Assembly: GCF_001423745.1 (NCBI RefSeq)
Contig: NZ_LMPC01000004.1
Coordinates: 92,163-156,162, forward strand
Reading direction: 5' to 3'
Source: Arthrobacter sp. Leaf337
Lineage (GTDB): Bacteria; Actinomycetota; Actinomycetes; Actinomycetales; Micrococcaceae
DNA: 64,000 bases
The notes below the pieces were generated by a model. It was not told where the DNA came from, ran no database searches, and was given only the letters and a program-made list of their open reading frames with translations. How positions within the stretch are numbered: position 1 is the stretch's first letter; every line of letters begins with the position of its first letter. The translations under genes were made by a program, and so were the position numbers. Below are positions 18,033 to 27,452 of this stretch, piece after piece.

Positions 18033-19844
18033 TTACTTGCTGCGGACGGCGTTGACCACATAGTCAACAGCCTTCTCCACGGCCACGTTCTCCGCCTCGC
18101 CGCTGCGGCGGTCCTTGATTTCCACGACGCCGTCCGCCAGCCCGCGGCCAACGGCCAGGATCGTGGGCACGCCAACGAGCTCCGCATCGCCGAACTTGAC
18201 GCCCGGGGACACCTTGGGGCGGTCGTCGTAGATGACCTCGAGGCCTGCGGCTTCGAGCTCGAGTGAGAGCTTCTCGGCCGCCGCGAAGATTTCCTCGCCC
18301 CGGCCCACAGCCACGACGTGGACATCGGCGGGAGCCACTGCGCGGGGCCAGACCAGGCCCTTGGCATCGTGGTTGGACTCGGCCAGGGCCGCGACAGCAC
18401 GGGTAACGCCGACGCCGTAGGACCCCATGGTGACCACTACCTGCTTGCCGTTCTGGTCCAGGACCTTCAGTTCAAGGGCCTCGGCGTACTTGCGGCCGAG
18501 CTGGAAGATGTGGCCCATCTCAATGCCGCGGGCGGTCTCCAGGGGACCGGATCCGTCCGGGGCCTCGTCACCGGCGCGCACTTCGGTGCACTCGATCACA
18601 CCGTCCCAGCCGAAGTCCCGGCCGGCCACGAGGCCGAAGACATGCTTTCCGGCCATGTTGGCTCCGGTGACCCAGGCGGTGCCGCTGACAACGCGGGGAT
18701 CCACCAGGTACAGGAGCTTGGCGGCACCTTCGAGTCCGAGGAGCGGCGCGCTCAGTGACATGCCGGGGCCCAGGTAGCCGCGGACGATCAGAGGGTTGCG
18801 GGCAAGGTCTTCCTCGCCGGCGGCCTCCACGGTGATCTCGCCGGCGACCGGCAGGTAGGCGCCGATGTTGGCCTCAACCCGCTTCAGGTCCACGCCGCGG
18901 TCACCGGGCACGCCGATGACGACGATCTGCCGCTCGCCGGTGGGCAGGGTGATGGCGAGGACGACGTTCTTCAGCGTGTCAGCGGCCGTCCAGGCGCCGC
19001 CGTCGTTCTCCCCGCGGGGAACCAGCTCGTTGGCTGCGTCCACGAGCGTGTCGATGGTGGGAGTGTTCGGGGTGTCCCGGATCTCGGCGGCAGGCGCGTT
19101 GGTGAAGTCGATGTCCGCGGGCACCACGGTGGTCACGGCCTCCACGTTGGCCGCATAGCCGCCGGCGGACCGCACGAACGTGTCTTCGCCGATCTCGGTC
19201 GGGTGCAGGAACTCCTCGCTCCGGGAGCCGCCCATGGCACCTGCCGTGGCAGCCACCGGAACCACCTCGAGGCCGAGGCGCTCGAAGATTTTCAGGTAGG
19301 CGGCGCGGTGCGCGTTGTAGCTCGCGTCCAGGCCGGCGTCGTCGACGTCGAACGAGTAGGAGTCCTTCATGATGAACTCGCGGCCGCGCAGCAGGCCCGC
19401 ACGCGGCCGGGCCTCATCGCGGTACTTGTTCTGGATCTGGTAGATGCTCAGCGGAAGATCCTTGTACGAGGAGTACAGGTCCTTGACCAGCAGGGTGAAC
19501 ATTTCCTCGTGCGTGGGCGCCAGGAGGTAGTCCCCGCCCTTGCGGTCCTTGAGCCGGAAGATGCCCTCGCCGTACTCGGTCCACCGGTTGGTGGCCTCGT
19601 AGGGCTCCTTGGGCAGGAGAGCCGGGAAATGGACTTCCTGGGCGCCGATCGCGGTCATTTCCTCGCGGATGATCTTCTCCACTTTCCGCAGCACGCTCAG
19701 GCCAAGCGGCAGCCAGGTGTAGATGCCCGGCGCTGCCCTGCGGATATACCCGGCACGGACCAGGAGCCGGTGGCTCGCCACCTCGGCATCGGCGGGATCT
19801 TCACGCAGGGTGCGCAGGAAAAGCTTGGATAGTCGAAGGACCAC
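18033..19844 (-). CDS. proS: prolyl-tRNA synthetase (bacterial type, with editing domain)
   Basis: ProS charges tRNA-Pro with proline. The 603-residue class II synthetase begins [22 protein letters not shown], with motif 2 ([27 protein letters not shown]), the inserted YbaK-like editing domain (about 220-400), motif 3 ([13 protein letters not shown]) and a C-terminal anticodon domain. GTG 19844 is chosen because the conserved sequence starts there; the 42 in-frame residues upstream look non-coding. No clear ribosome site precedes it. It sits downstream of ispG, as in other actinobacteria, but separated by a GNAT gene and a lipoprotein gene. Confidence 0.96.
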   Translation of the reverse strand: MVLRLSKLFLRTLREDPADAEVASHRLLVRAGYIRRAAPGIYTWLPLGLSVLRKVEKIIREEMTAIGAQEVHFPALLPKEPYEATNRWTEYGEGIFRLKDRKGGDYLLAPTHEEMFTLLVKDLYSSYKDLPLSIYQIQNKYRDEARPRAGLLRGREFIMKDSYSFDVDDAGLDASYNAHRAAYLKIFERLGLEVVPVAATAGAMGGSRSEEFLHPTEIGEDTFVRSAGGYAANVEAVTTVVPADIDFTNAPAAEIRDTPNTPTIDTLVDAANELVPRGENDGGAWTAADTLKNVVLAITLPTGERQIVVIGVPGDRGVDLKRVEANIGAYLPVAGEITVEAAGEEDLARNPLIVRGYLGPGMSLSAPLLGLEGAAKLLYLVDPRVVSGTAWVTGANMAGKHVFGLVAGRDFGWDGVIECTEVRAGDEAPDGSGPLETARGIEMGHIFQLGRKYAEALELKVLDQNGKQVVVTMGSYGVGVTRAVAALAESNHDAKGLVWPRAVAPADVHVVAVGRGEEIFAAAEKLSLELEAAGLEVIYDDRPKVSPGVKFGDAELVGVPTILAVGRGLADGVVEIKDRRSGEAENVAVEKAVDYVVNAVRSK

Positions 19845-20250
19845 GGGTAGGAATCCGTTTCTTGGGAGGTGCCTGTTCAGATGACGGGCTGGGCAAATTC
19901 GTCTGGGTACTAATCTACCGTGGCGCGGCGGGTGCCGGGTTCCCGGCCGCCCGGGACGGAGAAGAGCCACGCCAGAACTGAAAGGAAGCCCCTGGCCGTT
20001 TCCGGCTGGTCATCCTGTTTTGGCGTGGCTCTTACGGCCCGTCGGACCCAGAAGTCCGGAGGAAGCGCTAGGCGTGCCTGCTGGGAAGGTCAACGTCCAG
20101 TGCCATCTGCTGATTTCCCCCTGAGACCGCACGCACCCCATCGGCGCGGCTAGGAAGAACCTATGTGATTCACGGCACCATTACAAGAGTCGTCACGCAG
20201 TTTTCGGCAGTTGACTCTGTGTTACCGCATGCTCCCTGGAGGCCGCCCGG
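19845..20250. other. 406-bp spacer between the lipoprotein gene and proS, with a 13-bp inverted repeat
   Basis: No convincing gene on either strand. Arms AAGAGCCACGCCA (19962-19974) and TGGCGTGGCTCTT (20021-20033) are perfect complements separated by 46 nt, about 120 bp upstream of proS on its transcript. A second weak stem AGAGTC/GACTCT lies at about 20187-20219, close to the lipoprotein stop. I could not match a known riboswitch or T-box; there is no U-tract after the long-loop repeat, so a simple terminator is doubtful. Confidence 0.6.
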
Positions 20251-21000
20251 CTAGTCGATAAGGGCGGCAGCCTGGTCCAGCATGGCTTCCGCAGCGGCAA
20301 GGTCGGACGACGTCACGCCGGAGCCTGTCGCCTGCGCCGAGATCAGTACTCCGCCTTTGACCGCGAAGGCCATCACGGTGCTCTGCGTGCCACCTGTAGG
20401 CAGGGTGACGTCCGTTTGCATGGCAATCGCACCTTCGGTGCCGGCGCCGCTGTCAAGCCGGATGGTCTCGGCTGTCATGGACATTCCCTTGATGTTCATG
20501 CTGATGCTGCTGCAGTCTGCGATCTCGCTACTGCGCCTGGCAAGCGTCTGGTCCAGTTGTTCCTTCTCCACGCCTGACACCAGGGAGAGCGTCTGGGTGA
20601 GTTCTGCCGTTGAAGAGGTGGAGGCACCCACCGCCATGGTGGTGTTGCTGTCCGGCTTGATTGCGGTTCCGGTGGCGATGGAATTGCACTCGGCCGGCTC
20701 CACCTGCACCTCGGTCATGAGGGACATCATCTGTTCCAGCGCCTGCGAGACCTTCTCCGCAGGCAGCACGGAGAGTGCCACACTGTCTGAGTCCTTCACG
20801 GCTCCGGCGATCTCCGCAAGTTCGTCGGACGTCAGCATGGTGAAGGCAGCTTCCGTCGGCGTGGGGCTGGGGGTGTCAGATGCGGCGGACGCTGCCGGGG
20901 AAGCCCCTGCGTCGGCAGGGGCGGCTGGACCGCCGCAGGCGGACAGGCCAAGCACCAGGAGGGCAGAGGCCCCGAAAAAGCGCACAACGGACGTATTCAT
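20251..21000 (-). CDS. putative lipoprotein
   Basis: The 249-residue precursor begins MNTSVVRFFGASALLVLGLSACGG, a lipoprotein signal with lipobox LSAC and lipidated Cys22. A short Ala/Pro/Ser spacer follows, then a globular part with two invariant-looking Cys (PAECNSIATG, EIADCSSIS) that may form a disulfide. The layout resembles sensor-like actinobacterial lipoproteins but no family is named with confidence. GGGGG precedes the ATG. It lies 41 bp after the GNAT gene and may share its transcript. Confidence 0.8.
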   Translation of the reverse strand: MNTSVVRFFGASALLVLGLSACGGPAAPADAGASPAASAASDTPSPTPTEAAFTMLTSDELAEIAGAVKDSDSVALSVLPAEKVSQALEQMMSLMTEVQVEPAECNSIATGTAIKPDSNTTMAVGASTSSTAELTQTLSLVSGVEKEQLDQTLARRSSEIADCSSISMNIKGMSMTAETIRLDSGAGTEGAIAMQTDVTLPTGGTQSTVMAFAVKGGVLISAQATGSGVTSSDLAAAEAMLDQAAALID

Positions 21001-21041
21001 TTATCCCCCAATAAGTTCGAACGCCGGCCGGTTGCGGCCAG

Positions 21042-21938
21042 CTAGAACAGAACTGTAGCGAACGTGCCCACCTGGTGGAAGCCCACCCGCTCGTAGGTGG
21101 CCCTCGCCCGGGCGTTGTAGTCGTTGACATACAGGCTGGTGACGGGCGCGAGCTTCTGCGCCAGCATGACAACGGCGGCCATGTAGCCGGCACTGAGTCC
21201 GAGGCCGCGGAAGGAGGGGTTCATCCAGACGCCCTGGACCTGGGTCACCTCGGGGGTGACGGCGCCGAGTTCGGCCTTGAACATGACCTGGCCGTCCTCA
21301 TCGAGGTGAACAAGGGAATGGCCCTGCCTGATGAGGCCTTCCACGCGCCTGCTGTAGAACTCGCGGCCGCCCAGGAACGGAGAATATCCCACTTCTTCTT
21401 CGAACATGGCGGCGCAGGCGGGCAGGATCCTGTCGAAGTCGGCGAGCTGGCCGACACCCAGTTCCGTGTTCGCGGGCACGGCGGGCGGCCCGGCGATGGT
21501 CATCAGCGGCTGGTCCGCACGGACCTCGTGGGCCGGCTGCCCCAGCTGCTCCAGTTGTTCGTGCATGGCCAGAACCGTATCGGCGGGGCCGAAGATGGAG
21601 GCGAACCGGCGGCCGGAGCGTTGCGCATGCTCGGCCACTAGCCCGGCAAGTTCCGGGTCCAGCTGCACGGGAACGAGGTTTGCCCCGGCCCAGCACGCGC
21701 CCACCAGGGTGTCGCCGTCGAACACTCCAAAGATGCTGGCCCCGCCCGTGGTGGGCGCGGCCGTTCCCGTTGCCGCCAGGTGGGACAGGATGAAGACGTT
21801 GGCTACAGCGTCCGTCCTGGCCAGCTCCCGCAGCATGGCAGTGTCCGGACCGGACAGGACCCGGATTGAGATGCCGGATCCTGCGGTCTCCCTACGAGAC
21901 GCTAACCACGGGGCTACCCTTGACAGCATCTTCGCCAT
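21042..21938 (-). CDS. GNAT acetyltransferase with N-terminal DUF4081
   Basis: The 298-residue protein has a DUF4081-like first half ([23 protein letters not shown]...[12 protein letters not shown]) and a C-terminal GNAT domain with the acetyl-CoA motif [20 protein letters not shown] and [21 protein letters not shown]. Such proteins commonly follow ispG in actinobacteria; substrate unknown. The ATG at 21938 has GGGAGG four bases upstream and lies inside the 3' end of ispG (47-bp overlap). No later in-frame ATG or GTG fits better. Confidence 0.9.
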   Translation of the reverse strand: MAKMLSRVAPWLASRRETAGSGISIRVLSGPDTAMLRELARTDAVANVFILSHLAATGTAAPTTGGASIFGVFDGDTLVGACWAGANLVPVQLDPELAGLVAEHAQRSGRRFASIFGPADTVLAMHEQLEQLGQPAHEVRADQPLMTIAGPPAVPANTELGVGQLADFDRILPACAAMFEEEVGYSPFLGGREFYSRRVEGLIRQGHSLVHLDEDGQVMFKAELGAVTPEVTQVQGVWMNPSFRGLGLSAGYMAAVVMLAQKLAPVTSLYVNDYNARARATYERVGFHQVGTFATVLF

Positions 21939-23058
21939 CGGCCTCCCCCATCTCTTCAGCGATTCGCATGGCCTCTTCGATCAGTGTCTCAACAATTTCG
22001 CTCTCGGGGACAGTCTTGATGACCTCGCCCTTCACAAAAATCTGTCCCTTGCCGTTGCCCGAGGCCACGCCCAGGTCAGCTTCGCGTGCCTCGCCCGGTC
22101 CGTTGACGACGCAGCCCATCACGGCAACACGCAGCGGGATCTCCATCCCTTCCAGGCCGGCCGTGACCTGCTCGGCCAGCGTGTACACATCCACCTGGGC
22201 CCGGCCGCAGGACGGGCAGGAGACAATTTCGAGCTTGCGGGGACGCAGGTTCAGCGACTGCAGGATCTGGTTGCCCACCTTGATTTCCTCGACCGGAGGA
22301 GCCGAAAGGGAAACGCGGATGGTGTCGCCGATTCCCCGGGACAGGAGGGCACCGAAGGCCGTGGCGGACTTGATGGTGCCCTGGAAGGCCGGGCCGGCCT
22401 CGGTGACGCCCAGGTGCAGGGGCCAGTCGCCCTGCTCGGCCAGCATCTCGTACGCGGCAACCATGATCACGGGGTCGTTGTGTTTGACGGAGATCTTGAA
22501 GTCGTGGAAGCCGTGCTCCTCAAACAGCGAGGCTTCCCAGACAGCTGACTCCACCAAAGCCTCGGGGGTTGCCTTGCCGTACTTCTTGAGGATTCCGGGC
22601 TCCAGCGATCCGGCATTGACGCCGATCCGGATGGACGTGCCGTGGTCCTTGGCGGCGCGGGCGATTTCCTTGACCTGGTCATCGAACTTGCGGATGTTCC
22701 CTGGGTTGACGCGCACCGCGGCACAGCCCGCTTCAATGGCAGCGAAGACGTACTTGGGCTGGAAGTGGATGTCCGCGATGACGGGGATCTGGGACTTCCG
22801 CGCGATGATCGGAAGCGCCTCGGCGTCGTCCGCGGACGGGCAGGCGACGCGCACGATGTCGCAGCCCGAGGCCGTCAGCTCAGCAATCTGCTGCAGCGTG
22901 GCGTTGATGTCCGTGGTGGGCGTGGTGGTCATCGACTGCACGCTGATGGGCGAATCCGAGCCGACGCCCACCGAGCCCACCTTGATCTGGCGGGTTTTCC
23001 TGCGCGGTGCGAGGACGGGGGGCGGTGCTGACGGCATTCCCAGGCTGACCGAGGTCAC
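21892..23058 (-). CDS. ispG: 4-hydroxy-3-methylbut-2-en-1-yl diphosphate synthase (flavodoxin)
   Basis: IspG converts MEcPP to HMBPP in the MEP isoprenoid pathway using a [4Fe-4S] cluster. The 388-residue protein has the TIM-barrel N-half ([20 protein letters not shown]) and cluster-binding cysteines in [12 protein letters not shown] and [16 protein letters not shown]. Start is GTG 23058 with GGAG five bases upstream. Its 3' end overlaps the GNAT gene by 47 bp. Together with dxr at 26.1 kb it places two MEP-pathway steps in one region. Confidence 0.97.
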   Translation of the reverse strand: MTSVSLGMPSAPPPVLAPRRKTRQIKVGSVGVGSDSPISVQSMTTTPTTDINATLQQIAELTASGCDIVRVACPSADDAEALPIIARKSQIPVIADIHFQPKYVFAAIEAGCAAVRVNPGNIRKFDDQVKEIARAAKDHGTSIRIGVNAGSLEPGILKKYGKATPEALVESAVWEASLFEEHGFHDFKISVKHNDPVIMVAAYEMLAEQGDWPLHLGVTEAGPAFQGTIKSATAFGALLSRGIGDTIRVSLSAPPVEEIKVGNQILQSLNLRPRKLEIVSCPSCGRAQVDVYTLAEQVTAGLEGMEIPLRVAVMGCVVNGPGEAREADLGVASGNGKGQIFVKGEVIKTVPESEIVETLIEEAMRIAEEMGEADGEDAVKGSPVVSVS

Positions 23059-23107
23059 GTGGACTCCTATTTAGGTCGAGGTATCGATGGTGGGTGGTTC
23101 CGGCGGG

Positions 23108-23401
23108 CTAGGCAGCGTGCTCGGCCAGGAGGCCGGTCACCGGGTTCCATTCGGTGGTGCGCGTGCCCGCGATGACCTGGGCCACAGCGAAAGGATCCTG
23201 CTTGAGGATCCCGTTCAGCGCGTTTTCGTCGGCGGCCTTGAAGATCAGCAGGGCACCGGCTCCATCGCCGTAAGGCCCGCTGGCCAGGAGTGCGCCTTCA
23301 CCGGCAAGGGCGGCGGTCCATTCCCGGTGTGCCGGACGGGCGGCGTTCCGTGCTTCGGTGGACTCGGCGGCGTATACGTACTCAACAGCAAAAACAGTCA
23401 T
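23108..23401 (-). CDS. YciI-like (YCII-related) protein
   Basis: A 97-residue alpha/beta protein of the YCII/dimeric alpha-beta barrel type: MTVFAVEYVY, RPAHREWTAALAGEGALLASGPY (conserved His), and DPFAVAQVIAGTRTTEWNPV. The function of the family is mostly unknown; some members act as chlorohydrolases or accessory enzymes. TAGGGT lies six bases before the ATG (23408-23413, minus strand), so it probably has its own leaderless promoter rather than depending on upstream genes. Confidence 0.85.
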   Translation of the reverse strand: MTVFAVEYVYAAESTEARNAARPAHREWTAALAGEGALLASGPYGDGAGALLIFKAADENALNGILKQDPFAVAQVIAGTRTTEWNPVTGLLAEHAA

Positions 23402-23443
23402 ACGGATACCCTATCGCCCTGCCCGCCGGAGTACGTATCCGGT

Positions 23444-24022
23444 TTAGCTCAGGAAGAGGATCTTGGCGAGGGCGGCGACTCCGGCGGCCCACAGCATGGA
23501 TGACAACGTTCCGATGATGAACCTCTCGGCGGCAACAGGGGTCTCCTTCAGTTCCGCGAAGCGCCCCAGGCCCTTGATGGCCACCACGTAGGCGATCGCC
23601 ACGGGCTGCCCCGTCAGGATGGCCAGGCACACAGCCAGCCGTTCCAGGACGCCGATGATGGCTCCGCCGCGCAGGATCCGCGTGGTTGGTGCCGGCGGAG
23701 CGGCCGCCCCTGCGGGCACCTTTCCGGCCCCGCCTTCGGCTACGTCGGCGGCAACGGTGATCTCGCCGTCGACGCCTGCCCGGTCCACTGGTTCACGGTC
23801 CGCCGATGCACGGTCCGCGGCTGCCCGGTCCACCGTGACATCGGCGGCGGGGTCATTGGCAGCTTCGTCGGCGGCACGGTCCCGGGCGGCGCGGTCTGCG
23901 GCCGCCTTGGCCGCGTCGGCCTTGTCGTCGATGGTCCGGGCTAACCGGAACACCAGCGCGGTGACAGGCCACCCGGCGAACCCAGCCGTCAGCAGGGCGA
24001 GGGTAATCCAGAGAGCGTTCAC
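23444..24022 (-). CDS. membrane protein partner of the SatD-family protein (DUF3307-like C-terminus)
   Basis: A 192-residue protein with an N-terminal helix (MNALWITLALLTAGFAGWPVTALVF), a 55-residue linker made almost entirely of Ala, Asp and Arg (about 31-86) and a C-terminal membrane domain (GAIIGVLERLAVCLAILTG, then AERFIIGTLSSMLWAAGVAALAKI). The GxxIGxLER and ERFIIGT motifs match the C-terminal part of DUF3307-type proteins, which I recall as frequent neighbours of SatD. Its ATG overlaps the satD stop by four bases (ATGA), so the pair is co-translated. Biochemical role unknown. Confidence 0.75.
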   Translation of the reverse strand: MNALWITLALLTAGFAGWPVTALVFRLARTIDDKADAAKAAADRAARDRAADEAANDPAADVTVDRAAADRASADREPVDRAGVDGEITVAADVAEGGAGKVPAGAAAPPAPTTRILRGGAIIGVLERLAVCLAILTGQPVAIAYVVAIKGLGRFAELKETPVAAERFIIGTLSSMLWAAGVAALAKILFLS

Positions 24023-24693
24023 CTGTTTCCTTCCAGCACTGCGTCATGGGCCACCGCCAGGAGCATCTCTGCGGCGGGCCTCGCCGCCCATTCTTCCTGC
24101 CAGCCGGACCTCAGGACGGCGCGGCTCACCGACTGCTCCGTGATTCCGAGTTTCGCTGCCGCGAGCTTCTGGCTGCCGTGCCTGGCTGACGCGTCCTGCT
24201 GCAGTCCGCGGAGGGTGTCCACCACTTTCCACTGGGCCTCCGTGCGGTCCTGCACCAGCCGGCCAATCAGGCGGAGGACCGCTTCGGCGTTCGCGCAGGC
24301 TCTGATGCCGGTTCCGGCCTCCGGTGGCGCCGCACCGCCGCGGCGCAGTCCTCCGGGAACCACGGACAACGGCACATGGGCGGCGGCGGACTTGGCTCTT
24401 TCCACTGCCAGCCGCGCAGCGACGAACGCCGCACCGGATCCTTCCCGCGGACTGGCCGGCAACGGGAGGTCAACAGCACCCACTCCGATTCCCACGTACC
24501 ACTGGCCGCTACGCAGGCAATGAAGGGCGATGTCCACCACTTCAGCAGGCTTTTCCACCACACCCTGGACTTCGTCGCCGACGGAGCGTTCGAACCGGCC
24601 GGCGGTGGACTTCCGGTGTAGCTCGGCCAGCAGGCCGGGCACTCGGTCCCTGTCCCCGGTGCTCCCGCGCTGGTCGATGGTGAGTACGTACAT
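24019..24693 (-). CDS. SatD-family protein with C-terminal HTH-like segment
   Basis: A 224-residue protein beginning MYVLTIDQRGSTGDRDRV. The D7-x2-GS strand, ERSVGDEVQGVV (GDE at 39-41), GIGVGAVDLP and REGSGAAFVAARLAVERAK fit the SatD family. D7 and GDE are placed like metal-binding residues of a cyclase/GGDEF palm, which is my inference. Residues about 173-200 (GSQKLAAAKLGITEQSVSRA) look like a helix-turn-helix. TATGTT six bases before ATG 24693 indicates a leaderless start; the ATG at 24732 would lie inside an operator. Two tandem palindromes overlap the promoter, suggesting autoregulation. Confidence 0.75.
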   Translation of the reverse strand: MYVLTIDQRGSTGDRDRVPGLLAELHRKSTAGRFERSVGDEVQGVVEKPAEVVDIALHCLRSGQWYVGIGVGAVDLPLPASPREGSGAAFVAARLAVERAKSAAAHVPLSVVPGGLRRGGAAPPEAGTGIRACANAEAVLRLIGRLVQDRTEAQWKVVDTLRGLQQDASARHGSQKLAAAKLGITEQSVSRAVLRSGWQEEWAARPAAEMLLAVAHDAVLEGNR

Positions 24694-24707
24694 ACCGCAA
24701 ACATAAT

Positions 24708-24759
24708 CGACTGATTTCCAAACATCAATCATTTTCGGCTGATTTATAAATATCAGTCA
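24708..24759 (-). promoter_or_regulatory. two tandem palindromic operators over the satD-like promoter
   Basis: Copies at 24708-24731 and 24736-24759 (28-bp period) share the form CTGATTT-NN-AAAYATCARTCA; each is an imperfect palindrome centred on TGATTTNNAAAYATCA. They lie directly upstream of the -10-like TATGTT (24700-24705) and cover the expected -35 region. The AT-richness contrasts sharply with the flanking genes. Confidence 0.7.
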
Positions 24760-24798
24760 AAAAGAGGTGATTACCGAATCCAAGTCTGAATGAGCTGA

Positions 24799-26130
24799 TT
24801 AGCCAAACAGGTTGACGGGCTTGACGATGTCCGCGTAGATCAGGAGGACACTCATACCCATCAGCAGCGCAGCCACTACGTACGTCACGGGCAGGAGCTT
24901 GGCGATATCGAACGCTCCGGGGTCCGGCCGGCCGAACAGCTTGGCCAGCCGCCGTCGGGCTCCCTCATACAGGGCGCCGGCAACGTGGCCGCCGTCCAGC
25001 GGCAGCAGCGGGACCAGGTTGAAGACCGCGAGCGCGAAGTTCAGTCCGGCCAGCAATCCCACCAGGGCGGCCAGCCTGGACTGCAACGGCACCTGCTCCA
25101 TGGCGGCAACTTCACCGGCCACGCGGCCAACACCAACAACGCTGATGGGCCCGTTGGGATCGCGGGGTTCTTCGCTGAAGGCCGCCTTGGCGACGCCCAC
25201 CACCCGTGCGGGGAGATTCAGGACGACGCCGGCCACCTGCTGGATGTTTTCCCCCGCCATGGGCAGCACGGACGACGCCGGCTGGGCCACCAGGGCGGTC
25301 TGGGCACCGATCCCCAGGAAACCGACTTCCTGGTACTGCAGGGTCCCGTTCGAATCAGTGGCCTGCCGCCCGTCCGCGCCGACGACCGGCCGCGCCGAGA
25401 GCACCGGGGTCACGGTAGCGGTGACGGGCGAACCGTCGCGTACCACCGTGATGCTGACTTCCCGTCCCGCGGAGGCGCGGATCCACCCGGTGAGTTCCTC
25501 CCAGCTGGTCACCGCCTTGCCGTCGAACGAGGTAATGGTGTCGTTGGGCTTGAGCTGCGCCGCAGCTGCGGGAGTGAGCTTGCAGTCGGCGGAATCCGGA
25601 TCCACGGTTTCCCCGGCCTTGACCTGGCATTTGGAGACGTCCGCGATGGTGGTGGTGGGGGTGCTGATCCCAAAGCCCATCAACAGCACGGCCGTCAGCG
25701 CCACGCCGATCAGCAGGTTCATGGCAGGGCCGCCGAGCATCACGATGACCTTCTTCCACACCGGCAGCCGGTAGAAAACCCGCTTCTCATCGCCGGGCCC
25801 CACTTCCTCGTGGGCCATGGAACGCGCTTCGGTGGCAAGGGTCTGGAACATGCCGGTGCTGGAGGGACGCACCGTGCCGTCGTCCCTGTTCGGCGGATAC
25901 ATGCCGATCATGGACACGTAGCCGCCCAGCGGGATCGCCTTGATGCCGTACTCGGTCTCCCCCTTGCGCTTGGACCACAGGGTGGGGCCGAAGCCGATCA
26001 TGTACTTGGTGACCCGCACCTTGAACAGCTTGGCCGGAACGAGGTGGCCCACCTCGTGCAGCGCGATGGAGACTGCGATGCCGATCGCCACAAAGACGAC
26101 ACCGAGGATAAAGAGAATGACGGGACTCAT
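24799..26130 (-). CDS. M50 site-2 protease (RseP/Rip1-type) with PDZ domain
   Basis: An intramembrane zinc metalloprotease that cleaves transmembrane substrates such as anti-sigma factors. The 443-residue protein has HEVGH (H25-E26-x2-H29) in the first helix, MIGFGPTLWSKRKGETEYGIKAIPLGGYV after it, a PDZ domain (about 180-270, KPNDTITSFDGKAVTSWEEL) and the third zinc ligand in VPLLPLDGGHVAG. It lies 18 bp downstream of dxr, the conserved actinobacterial order, and is probably co-transcribed with it. Confidence 0.95.
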   Translation of the reverse strand: MSPVILFILGVVFVAIGIAVSIALHEVGHLVPAKLFKVRVTKYMIGFGPTLWSKRKGETEYGIKAIPLGGYVSMIGMYPPNRDDGTVRPSSTGMFQTLATEARSMAHEEVGPGDEKRVFYRLPVWKKVIVMLGGPAMNLLIGVALTAVLLMGFGISTPTTTIADVSKCQVKAGETVDPDSADCKLTPAAAAQLKPNDTITSFDGKAVTSWEELTGWIRASAGREVSITVVRDGSPVTATVTPVLSARPVVGADGRQATDSNGTLQYQEVGFLGIGAQTALVAQPASSVLPMAGENIQQVAGVVLNLPARVVGVAKAAFSEEPRDPNGPISVVGVGRVAGEVAAMEQVPLQSRLAALVGLLAGLNFALAVFNLVPLLPLDGGHVAGALYEGARRRLAKLFGRPDPGAFDIAKLLPVTYVVAALLMGMSVLLIYADIVKPVNLFG

Positions 26131-26148
26131 GCTGAGATCTGCTGCTTC

Positions 26149-27333
26149 CTAGAGACTGCTCACTGCTAAACGTTCGTGGGTGCGCGCTCGTGCCCACGCT
26201 TCAGCATCCAGTACGGACTCAACTGTCAGCCCGGAGGATCCTGGGTGTTCGCTGAGCACCGCTTCGATGGTATCCACAATGTCGGTAAACCGGATCCGGC
26301 CGGAGTGGAACGCCATCACGGCCTCTTCGTTGGCGGCGTTGAACACGGCAGGGTAGGTGCTCCCCTGTTTGGCGGCGTCCTTGGCCAGGCCAACAGCGGG
26401 GAACGCCTCTGTGTCCAGCGGTTCGAACGTCCAGCTGGTTGCCTGGGTCCAGTCGCACGGCGCGGCCGCCTTCGGGACCCGGTCCGGCCAGCCCAGTCCA
26501 AGGGCGATGGGCAGGCGCATGTCCGGCGGCGAGGCCTGGGCGATGATGGAGCCGTCCACGAACTGCACCATGGAATGGACCACGGACTGCGGGTGCACCA
26601 CCACGTCGATGCGGTCCAGCGGGATATCGAACAGCAGGTGCGCCTCGATCACTTCAAGGCCCTTGTTCACCAGGCTGGCGGAGTTGGTGGTGACCATCAG
26701 GCCCATGTCCCAGGTGGGGTGCGCGAGGGCATCCTGCGGCGAGACGCTGTGGAGTTCCTCGCGGGTCCTGCCGCGGAAGGGTCCGCCGGAGGCGGTCAGG
26801 ATGAGCCGGTCCACCTCGTCGGCTGTCCCGGACCGCAGGCACTGCGCGATCGCCGAATGCTCGGAATCGACCGGGACGATCTGGCCTTCCCGTGCGGCAG
26901 CCTTCACGAGGGCGCCACCGACGATCAGCGACTCCTTGTTGGCGAGCGCCAGCGTGGCACCGGATTTCAGGGCCGCCAGGGTTGGCGCCAGGCCGATCGA
27001 GCCTGTGATGCCGTTGAGCACCACGTCCGCCTCGATCTCCGCAATCCTGGTGGAGGCGTCCGGGCCGGTGATGATCTCCGGCCGGTAGCCGGTAACGCCG
27101 GCCGCGCGGGCGGCGTCGTCAATCAGTTCCTGCAAGGCGGCCGCATCGCCGCTGGCCGTACCCACGGCCCTGGCCTTCGTGTGGACGGCCTGGCGGGCAA
27201 GGAGGTCCAGGTTCCCGCCGCCGGCGCTTAGTGCCACAACCTCGAAAAGGTGCGGGGCGCCGTCGACGACGTCAATCGCCTGGGTGCCGATGGAACCGGT
27301 GGATCCGAGGAGAACGATTCTGCGTGGCTGCAT
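26149..27333 (-). CDS. dxr: 1-deoxy-D-xylulose-5-phosphate reductoisomerase
   Basis: Dxr makes MEP from DXP, the committed step of the MEP pathway. The 394-residue protein has the NADPH motif [20 protein letters not shown], the catalytic/metal motif [14 protein letters not shown], the substrate loop SGGPFRG and HPTWDMG. ATG at 27333 begins [10 protein letters not shown]. It is the first gene of the dxr-M50 protease pair; the gene upstream is divergent, so the link to cdsA seen in many actinobacteria is broken here. Confidence 0.97.
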   Translation of the reverse strand: MQPRRIVLLGSTGSIGTQAIDVVDGAPHLFEVVALSAGGGNLDLLARQAVHTKARAVGTASGDAAALQELIDDAARAAGVTGYRPEIITGPDASTRIAEIEADVVLNGITGSIGLAPTLAALKSGATLALANKESLIVGGALVKAAAREGQIVPVDSEHSAIAQCLRSGTADEVDRLILTASGGPFRGRTREELHSVSPQDALAHPTWDMGLMVTTNSASLVNKGLEVIEAHLLFDIPLDRIDVVVHPQSVVHSMVQFVDGSIIAQASPPDMRLPIALGLGWPDRVPKAAAPCDWTQATSWTFEPLDTEAFPAVGLAKDAAKQGSTYPAVFNAANEEAVMAFHSGRIRFTDIVDTIEAVLSEHPGSSGLTVESVLDAEAWARARTHERLAVSSL

Positions 27334-27452
27334 CCGTTAAGTATCCCGCACGTATGGGTCCCGCCCGCCGGCGGGACCTGCCGGTGGCATGCGCCGGCGG
27401 GCAGGTACCCGGGGACATTGACGCCGTGCGCCGCAGGCGTAACGTGAACATC

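Noticed and set aside
24708..24732. Longer SatD start at 24732 (MIDVWKSVDYVC)
   Set aside because: The extra codons lie inside an operator-like palindrome and upstream of the -10 box; the family N-terminus begins at MYVLTID.
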